Made by a program: the position numbers and the translations under genes. Positions 56,251-64,000 of a DNA stretch of 64,000 bases are shown in pieces. The notes beneath the pieces are model-generated. The model worked only from the letters and a program-made list of their open reading frames with translations. It did no database searches and was not told where the DNA came from. Within the stretch, counting starts at the first letter, position 1. Each line of letters begins with the position of its first letter. Location of the stretch: contig CM070903.1 in assembly GCA_036417435.1 (NCBI GenBank), forward strand, positions 94,571,001-94,635,000, written 5' to 3'. The stretch comes from Inia geoffrensis. Taxonomy: Eukaryota; Chordata; Mammalia; Artiodactyla; Iniidae.

Positions 56251-57185
56251 CCACAATTGAGCTTAAACATAATATATTCTGTCTTTAAGTAAAACTATCA
56301 CTTCTAACTATCTGCAGATAAACTACTCAGCTATAACTCTGATCCCCCTATGTTGTTCATAATGTCCTTTTGACCAGTTAGTTTGTAAATAATAATTTTA
56401 TAGCAGGAAGTAGTTAATAAGGTAAAAGGTAAATTATATATATCATGTTATAAATATAAATAAAGGATTTGGGGATTTGGGGCTATTGTGGATTACCTAG
56501 GCCAGACATATTCTATCTGGTAGCATGGATGAGAGAAAGTTGGCTATAAAGTGTATTTCTCAAATGAACATCCAAATATTTCAAAGATGATATATATTTT
56601 TATAAAATTCATGTGATTGGGTTTGATTCATTTTCCTGTGCCAAAGATAAATTTAGTGGAAGAGGTGTGAGACTGAATGAGCTTTCCTGATTCCCCTTTG
56701 CTGTCTCATTAACATGAAAACATTGCCACCTCAAAATAATACAAAACACACAAACCACCACAAGAGACAGATAAACAAAAATTTCTCTTTCTAATGCTTC
56801 CTAAATGTATACAAATAGATAAAAAATAGGAAATGATTGTAGATGACCTCAAGGTTTGATGGGGATTAGTAAAAACTGTTAACAAGGCCAGTTTTTGTAA
56901 TGTTTATAATATAGCTCATATTTTAGCTTGGTGAAGCACCAAAATTCAGTTCACATTAGTGAAAAAGAAGGAAAAAATGGAGAAAACCCAAAACCCAGTT
57001 ATTTAAAAAACAGAACGCCACGGGTTAAATATGAAAGAAAAATATCAGTATATAAATATGGGTAGTTAAAAAGGATAGAAAGGTTTGCATATTAATGGAT
57101 GATTACATAAAGGGGAGATAATATACTATTGAGGAAAATCAGGAAAATCACGTTCTTTAACCAGGGTCCAAATTTTTGTTATAAT
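56251..57185. other. Intergenic DNA, nothing recognised
   Basis: AT-rich DNA with no gene or repeat that I can support. Confidence 0.45.
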
Positions 57186-57480
57186 GTTTGTTATGGACAA
57201 AATGTGTCCCCCACAAATTCACATATTGAAGCTCTAACTCCCAATGTGATTGTATTTGAAGACAGGGCCTAAAAGAGGTAATTAAGGTTAAATGAGGTCA
57301 TGAGAGAGAAGCCTTAATCCAACAGGATTATAAGAAGAGGAAGAGACACCAGAAGTTTGTGTGCACAGAGAAAAGGCCATTTAAGGACACAGTGAGAAGA
57401 GGGAGCGAGAAGAAACCCAAGGAGAGAGAGCCACCCAGTCTGGGGTATTTATTATGGCAGCCCTAGCTGACTAATACGAT
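57186..57480 (+). mobile_element. MLT1-like MaLR solo LTR, copy 1
   Basis: An old mammalian MaLR LTR by its word order: 'caaattcacatattgaagc', 'cccaatgtgattgtatttga', 'tcatgagagagaagcc', 'aaggacacagtgagaag', 'cagccctagctgactaat'. No internal retroviral sequence alongside, so a solo LTR or fragment. Confidence 0.78.
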
Positions 57481-58294
57481 CTTACAATATGGTCAAGAAA
57501 GCAATAAAATAAATGCAATTAATAAGAACCTACTATGTGCCTTGGCCCTAATTCTAGGTTTATTTAGGCTAAATTCTGTCTTGAGATGGTCCTCAAAATA
57601 GCCCAACTGTCTTTGCCCATGTTTGATGTCTCTCTGTCTCTCCCTGCATCTTCTATACCATTAGTGACAACCAAGAAGTATGTAGTAATATTTTCTGTGA
57701 CAGGTCTCAGCCCCTTGATTACAATCAACAAGCTTATTAGCAACTGTTACAAATGTTTAGGGAAAGAATAAGCACTGACATTAATACCACAAATGTCAAC
57801 ATACATCATACATTCATAACAAAGTTTAGTGTCGACAAAGATGGCAAACTCATCCACCAACAGGCCTAAAGCACAGCTAAAGTTAAGCTACCCTTTGATA
57901 GCTGTATTTCCTAATTAATCAACTTATATTTTCCTTGCATGTCTTTCATAGCCCAGGAGACTTAAAGGAAAAATCATTTAAAATAATTTTAGGGGAGCAA
58001 AATATCAAAAGAGAAACATCAAATTTTCTTAAATATTTTAAGAAAAACCTCTCCCTTTTATGTCATTTTAAAATTTTTATATGTTCATAGAACTATGTTA
58101 GACAAAGATAACAAACTTGACACATAACAATTTTATGGGTTTAGATGTTCACTTTAAACAAATTTAACTTCAACTAGCAAAATAGAATAAAAATTATTCA
58201 AAATAAGTCTTAGTACATGGAAGAGACATTGTTCAGATTGACTTGGTACTTAAGTGGGCCTTAAAGCATCATACTATTTTTAATTCAGGGCAAT
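57481..58294. other. Intergenic DNA, nothing firm
   Basis: A possible MIR/L2 scrap at 57520-57565 ('aagaacctactatgtgcctt'). Otherwise nothing recognised. Confidence 0.4.
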
Positions 58295-58392
58295 GTATCA
58301 ATTAGCTGTATGGCTTTGCTAAAGTCCCTTGACCTCCCAGGGTCTTAATTTCCTCAAATATGAAAACAGTGATGTAGGACCAAAGGGTTTCT
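58295..58392 (+). repeat. MIR fragment (probable)
   Basis: 'attagctgtatggctttgct' and 'tcttaatttcctcaaatatg' match the MIR core in order. Confidence 0.6.
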
Positions 58393-58394
58393 GT

Positions 58395-58890
58395 GGAAGA
58401 TTGGGACAGAGATGGCCTCCAATTTGTTCCAGACTGCTTGTATCCACGCCCTTGGGTAACTCTTTCCACACTCATTTTGGGCTCAACCATGTGCTTGGCT
58501 TTGGCCAGTGGGACAACAGCAGATGTGGTTCAAGTAGATTTGAACAGTGCTTTCACATTTGGGATGTCCCCACTTGCTGCACTTGGAACCCTGACATGTG
58601 AGCAAGCCCAAGCTAGCCTGTTGGAGAATGAGAAACATGCTAGGCTGTCACTCTCACACTCATTGCTTTAGTCAGCAGCCAGCCCACCACCTGATCACCT
58701 GGCTTTGGTCAGATCATGTAGGACCAACCAGATACCATTCCAACTTGCTAATTGCAAGTACATGTGTGATCCCAAATGAGATCAGCCAATTCCAGCTCAG
58801 ACTAGAAGAACTTCCCAGCAGAATACTAAGTTAAATAAGTGGATGTTGTGAAGTCACTAAGGTACCAGTGGTTTGTAACACTAATAGATA
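58395..58890 (+). mobile_element. MLT1/MaLR-like LTR (probable)
   Basis: 'tggctttggccagtgggaca', 'tgcacttggaaccctgacat', 'gagcaagcccaagctagcct', then 'gttaaataagtggatgttgt' and 'ggtttgtaacactaatagat' reproduce the order and tail of an old MaLR-type LTR. Open frames 58329-58834 are by-products. Confidence 0.6.
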
Positions 58891-59101
58891 ATAATAGCTC
58901 CTAAAGTCTTCTTTAGTTCTAAAATGTTATGATTCTGGATTCTATGTTATAAAATTACAAAAGCACAGTCTTTGCAGACAGAGAATCTGTTCACGTATTT
59001 CCATTTGAACAAACCTTTGAGCCTCAGAGTCCTACTCTCACATACACAAGCTGACCATCCCTCCCGATTGGCCAGGGACAGTCCCAGCATCCCCCTGTTG
59101 T

Positions 59102-59346
59102 CCTAATGTAATTCTTTTTTTTTTTTTTTTTTTTTTTTTTGTGATACGCGGGCCTCTCACTGTTGTGGCCTCTCCCGTTGCGGAGCACAGGCTCCAGACG
59201 CGCAGGCTCAGCGGCCATGGCTCACCAGCCCAGCCTCTCCGCACCACGTGGGATCTTCCCGGACCGAGGCACGAAGCCGTGTCCCCTGCATCGGCAGGCA
59301 GACTCTCAACCACTGTGCCACCAGGGAAGCCCCTAATGTAATTCTT
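59102..59346 (-). mobile_element. CHR-type SINE, short form, with 15-bp duplication
   Basis: The body is 59117-59331, flanked exactly by 'cctaatgtaattctt' (59102-59116, 59332-59346). A long T-run on the left is the A tail. Confidence 0.95.
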
Positions 59347-59599
59347 AATACCACTCTTTTTCTCTTTCAAAAGTGTTTCAGCTAAGTCAATAAATTATAT
59401 GGTGGTCTTAAAATAGATTTCCTAGGTTTGGAATCAGGAAAAATGAGACTAAAAATAATATTGATTATTATGATTAGTTTTTGATAAGCAGTCCATATCT
59501 TTATTGAGCACAAAATATGCAAAGCCCTACTACAGGAGTCATGGAGATACAAAGATGGAGAAAACATGGTCCATGAACTCACAAGTTTTCAATCTACCA

Positions 59600-59976
59600 T
59601 TGCTATGAATGGAACTGTGTCTTCCCAAAATCTGTATGTTGAAGCCCTAACCCCCAATGTGATGGTATTTAGAAAGGAAGCCTTTGGGAGATAATTAGGT
59701 CTAGATGAGGACATGTGGGTGGAGATCTCATGATGGGATTAGTACTCTTAGAAGAAGAGACACCAGAGAGCTCGTTCTTCTTCTTTCTCCTGTATCTGAG
59801 GACACAGGGAGAAGGTGATCATCTATAAACTAGAAAGAAGCCCTCAAGAGAAACCAATCATGCTGGCACCTTGATCTCTGACTTCCCAGGCTCCATAACT
59901 GTGAGAAAATTAATTTCTGTTGTTTCAGACTCCCATTTTATGGTATTTTGTTATAGCAGCCCAAACTAAGATGACC
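59600..59976 (+). mobile_element. MLT1-like MaLR solo LTR, copy 2
   Basis: More complete than the copy at 57186: 'tatgttgaagccctaaccc', 'ccaatgtgatggtatttaga', 'gagacaccagagagctcg', 'gaggacacagggagaagg', 'ggcaccttgatctctgactt', 'ggtattttgttatagcagcc'. No internal viral genes adjoin. Confidence 0.85.
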
Positions 59977-60094
59977 ATATAATTCCTCTAAAATATATAA
60001 ACTGTAGAAAGCCAAACACCCCAGGTGTATGAAATAACTTGTATAGTGAACATGTACATGTGAACTTATTTGCGTACTGAGTGAGTACAGTAGC

Positions 60095-60235
60095 TAATAG
60101 GAAAGATTTTAGAGCCAAGTTGCTTGTGGTCAACATTCACATGAATACTGTGACCTTTGGCAAGACACATCCCTTTTATACCTCAGGTTTTTAATCTTGA
60201 AAATGGGATAATAGTAATAACATTTAATTCATCAC
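60095..60235 (+). repeat. MIR fragment
   Basis: 'actgtgacctttggcaagac', 'cctcaggtttttaatcttga', 'aaatgggataatagtaataa' follow the MIR core. Confidence 0.72.
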
Positions 60236-60916
60236 ACACATATATATATATAACAATATTTTAGCACTAGTGCTACTTAAGTATGAGATATTATAGGGAA
60301 AATAGTAGAAGTGCTTTCCTTTTTTCCTACAAAAAAGAAAAATGCATTAATAGAATCTTGAAATTTATGTATTTATATGCTATATTACTTAAATTGAACT
60401 ATCTTTGAACTACAGTAGAGTCAAACCTTGGAGCTTATACTCACTGAGTGAAATATCAGGCTCTGACATATTTAAATATCTCTCCTTTTCTGAGTCACCA
60501 TAGTTGATTTTGTCTAAATTTAATTCATGTATGATGTAATATTTGTACTGTCAAAAACAAAGCATTTTGTTCATTCAAATGATGAGTGTTGTCATTAGTT
60601 GTTATTAACTGATTAGAATAATATTCATTAAGGTTAGAATGCTAATATATTATGATTATTATTTTGTTTGCCAAACTAATTTAGATGTGTTTTGAGTTGC
60701 CAAAGAACTTATTTAAGACTGGAACAATTCTTAATGGTTAAATGAGTAAATCACTTGTTTAAGAGAAAATGTGTCCGAATAGGACATAATTGGGTATCTT
60801 AGAGATGTCTTCTAGTTGTATTATACACAGGAATATAGATATGTACTTCAGGGTTGGTAATGGTGCTCTTTATTATCTTGAAATGACTTTAAGGAATTAT
60901 ATGTGTATATTACATA
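60236..60916. other. Intergenic DNA, nothing recognised
   Basis: AT-rich DNA with no gene or repeat that I can support. Confidence 0.45.
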
Positions 60917-61153
60917 TACAGTTGACCCCTTGGGGCACCAACCCTCCCTACAGTCAAATATTCATGTGTAACTTACAGTCAGCCCTCTGTATCCATGGTT
61001 TCTTCATATCCATAGATCCTTTCTATCTGAGGTTCCACATTTGCAGATTCAGCCAACTGAGATTGTGTAGTACTGTAGTATTTACTGTTGAAAAAAATCT
61101 GCGTCAAGTGGACTCGGGCAGTTCAAACTAGTGTTGTTCAAGAGTCAAATATA
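60917..61153. mobile_element. Tigger/MER8-like nonautonomous DNA element, copy 2
   Basis: The same family as 55545-55776: 'cagttgaccc' at the left end, 'cttacagtcagccctctgta', 'gtactgtagtatttactg', and 'cagttcaaac' then 'tgttgttcaagagtc' at the right end. TA flanks at 60917-60918 and 61152-61153. Confidence 0.78.
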
Positions 61154-64000
61154 ATAGAAAACTCCTCTTGCATTTGGCTATTATTTATAATTTTTAACTT
61201 TTTAAGTACATGTTCTTTATCAAGTCTTTTCTCAGATCTGGCCTTCACACTAATGACTGATACATGCTATATTTTTTCCAGCTGCCTTTGATACCAGTGG
61301 ACCAGAGCAAAAATATGATTTGAATTATGCTTTATGTTGAATGGCTCTTATATTTCTGAGCCAGTATAGGCAATGTTTTAAATAAATTCAGCTGCCAAAG
61401 CCACCTGACAAATCTTGGCTCATAATCACCAAAAGTGATTTCTTTCACTTGATTGTTCCATTGACTTTAAAAATATCAATTTTATTTTGGTTGTACATAT
61501 CAAGACCAAATCAGCATATATGAACATGAGAGAATCTTCCTTTGTTTGGGGCTTACAAAATTAATAGCACAAATAAAAGAGAAAGTGTATAGGATTTGAA
61601 TACAAGCTCTCTAATTATAAAAAGAGCAAAAACAAACAAAAAATATCACATACCTTCATCCAGTTACGACCCAGAACAAGAGAGCTAGTACTAAAAGTTA
61701 CATTTATCCCATAATAGTCACTATTTTTAGGGCTGTCTTTATATGAGTATTAAAGTAAAGCACAGAAAGTAAAAGAAATGAATGGTCCTCAAAATTTGCA
61801 CTTGATAGAAATGTCAAAGAAGCTATAATTTTAGTCAAACTAGGCATATATACCTAGCTAAAGGTACTCTTTCAAGTGCATAGCACTTGCATTTCAGTGA
61901 CCACATTTTAGTTTTATTTAAAAAAATTTTTCTAACCCCCCACAGACAGTCAAAATCTAAGGAATAAAAGTTGAAAGAACAACAAATGCAAAGTGAATCG
62001 TTTTTTTTGAGCCTCCAACCTTATATATGGACAAAATAACTTGTAAGACTAAAGGAAAGTAGGAAAGATTATTTGATAGTCACGAACTGCCTGTTGAGTA
62101 GTAGTTTGTGGCAGATTTTTGCTTGAGTGCCTAACAAGTAGAGGAAAAGAACTGTGCCTTAAGAACTATAAGTAATATAAAGGCTGAGGGGTTTTAAAAA
62201 ACAGTAAGCACAGTGAATGGCAGCAGTAAATATGACCACCAAAAAGGCTAATAGCATTTTAGGCCATTCTAATAGAACTAGTGAAGTGGCAATTCCTTTC
62301 TATTTTATTCTGGACAATCGTGGTCAGGTATAGATGCTACACTTAACATAATGTGTATCAACAAGAGTGACCAGAGGACAGTGATGAAGATGGTGAAAGA
62401 ATTCAAAACAATATTTAGTTGAAAGCCATGTAGATTCAAAACAGACATGAAGGAGAAAAGACTCGATAGGTGACATGTAGGGGTCATGATGGTAACATGC
62501 AAATAATTGAAGTAAAAGGAAGAAAAAGCACACTTGTTTTATTATAGGTCCCCAGTTTTGTTGGAAAGAGATTTTGTTCAATAATAAGAACTGCCTAATA
62601 GGTCAGACTCTCTAAAGAAAGAATAGACCACCTCAAAAGGTATTATGTTCCCATTCACTGAAGTATCGATTCAGACCACATAGATGTTTAGCAGAAATGC
62701 TGTAGATTCAGTAATATAAGAGTAAATGAGCTATATAATGTTTAATGTTCCTTCCAAGCCTAAGGGGCTTGATGGCAGGATACTCAAATAGACAATTAGC
62801 TAAGAGAAAGTAAAAACGATTTGTTTTTATAATGAGTGTGAGTACCCATGAAAAAGGACCCATTCAACACATAACTCCAAAAATTTCAATATCATAAATT
62901 TTGTCAGCAAATTTTTTTTCCAAAGTGAAAGAGGTCTAAATGGTAGGTATAAATTTACCTGATTAAAAATGCAATTGCTTTCTGATCTGAGATTTAGTTA
63001 AAGAGGGACCCAAAGGTTTGAATTTGAAATAAGAAAAAGTAACAGCAAACAACATTTAAAATTTCAAGTGGGCATGAGGTGATATTTCCAAGAAATATAA
63101 AGATATTTTTATAAAGATATTTTAATGGGCAGCTCATATAGGAGAAAAAGAAATGTATGGCTTCTTTGTAAGAGAAAGAAAACGGCTCATGGAAGAATGC
63201 TATGCTCCAGTCTTTCTAAACGTCCTATACCCACGTATCTCAAGGAGCTCATACCCTGCTTCTGTTCTCAAAGTTCCCCAACTCAAACTTCCCTGCCTCA
63301 ATATATTTTCACAGGCACCACCTTCAGTGCCTAGCTATTTTCTGTCCCCATCTCCTGAACTACAGGTAGATTTAATCTCTGACTTGTAGCCTCTCAGGCT
63401 ACATGGTCTCTAACTTTCCCTCACTATTCCTTTATGGCAACCCATTCTAGATTCCAAAAGTATGGGAATTATGACCCTTCTTATCTATACCTTCCAGAAG
63501 GAGGACACAGTTACCATATGCGATTTCAAAATATTTAAGAGGGATGTACTTCAATAAAAATTTATTTCCTGTCTTACTTCTCATAGATGTCCATGTCACA
63601 CCGCAGAAAATCAATTTTGAATAATTTTGGTCACTTTGTGAAAGCTTCTTAGAAATTGTCCAAAGATGGTTAAAACTTCCTAGACCCTAAAGGCCATCCT
63701 CATACTGTTCATAAGACGCATACAAAAACCCCAATCCCTCATATAAGAGTACAAGACATGCCTTAGAACATTTACTGAATATTAAGTTTCTCATACTAAG
63801 AATTCATTTTTTTTCACATTTTAATAACCATCACAAAACTATTTTCATTCCAGTGTTCAAATATGCCACTGGATCTGTGAGTACAGTCAATTTACGTTTT
63901 GTTGGATGAACACATGTAAATGGAAATCAGAACAGTATTACTACTGTTATGTGGAGCTTAAGCAATTAACATTTAATTGCTTAAGAAACATCAAATTTTG
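61154..64000. other. Intergenic DNA, nothing recognised
   Basis: About 2.8 kb of AT-rich sequence. Overlapping open frames at 63125-63389 have no recognisable domain. Part of 63225-63420 is pyrimidine-rich and could be an old L2 fragment, but I cannot support that. Confidence 0.45.

Noticed and set aside
57186..59976. MLT1-like LTRs, considered as ends of a provirus
   Set aside because: The 2.1-kb interval holds MIR, another LTR-like relic and a SINE, with no retroviral internal genes; they are separate solo LTRs.

Overview
This window is non-coding mammalian nuclear DNA, almost certainly cetacean and probably a toothed whale. Ten tRNA-Glu-derived SINEs of the CHR type (opening with 'gggcttccctggtggcgcag') are scattered through it. 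Most are the short form that lacks the 3' module present in the single long copy at 22020-22335. This is family recognition by eye, not a database search. I see no host protein-coding exon, rRNA, tRNA gene or CRISPR array. Nearly all long open frames belong to LINE-1 (L1) or are by-products of SINEs and polypyrimidine tracts.

Layout. 1-640: a short SINE and an L1 3' end. 640-4530: ordinary intergenic DNA with MIR remnants and a (CA) microsatellite. 4535-20005: nest A, an ancient sense L1 cut into pieces by a nearly intact 7.7-kb full-length L1 (5050-12748, 14-bp target-site duplication), a SINE, a 3.8-kb antisense L1 insertion and a short L1 tail. The left end of the antisense insertion carries a decayed hAT-transposase C-terminal coding segment with a poly(A) signal and tail. 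20006-22900: sparse, with a SINE inside a MIR. 22915-29120: nest B, four levels deep (ancient L1 > younger sense L1 > young antisense L1 > SINE). 29121-35400: sparse unique-looking DNA with MIR/L2 fragments. 35405-42000: antisense L1 scrap, a MER1-type hAT element with 8-bp duplications, then several L1 fragments with three SINEs. 42000-45400: sparse, with MIRs, a diverged inverted repeat and a composite tandem repeat. 45440-49640: a twin-primed (5'-inverted) L1, two SINEs and antisense L1 pieces covering EN, ORF1 and RT. 49640-53690: sparse. 53690-61151: old LTR-like relics, two Tigger-like DNA elements, MIRs and a SINE. 61152-64000: nothing recognised.

The parts are related through L1 retrotransposition. 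L1 ORF1p and ORF2p normally act in cis on their own RNA, and SINEs use ORF2p in trans. The repeated signature of A tail plus matching 7-19 bp target-site duplications around SINEs and L1s is consistent with that mechanism. The full-length L1 keeps all endonuclease and reverse-transcriptase catalytic residues I can check, but both reading frames are broken by small indels. Its 2.5-kb 5'UTR is unusual, with a 38-bp GC-rich tandem repeat, a 286-bp internal duplication and a long polypyrimidine tract. I saw no convincing previously undescribed gene system. The most unusual items are that 5'UTR, the hAT-derived sequence tied to an antisense L1, and the inverted and tandem repeats at 42.8-45.1 kb.
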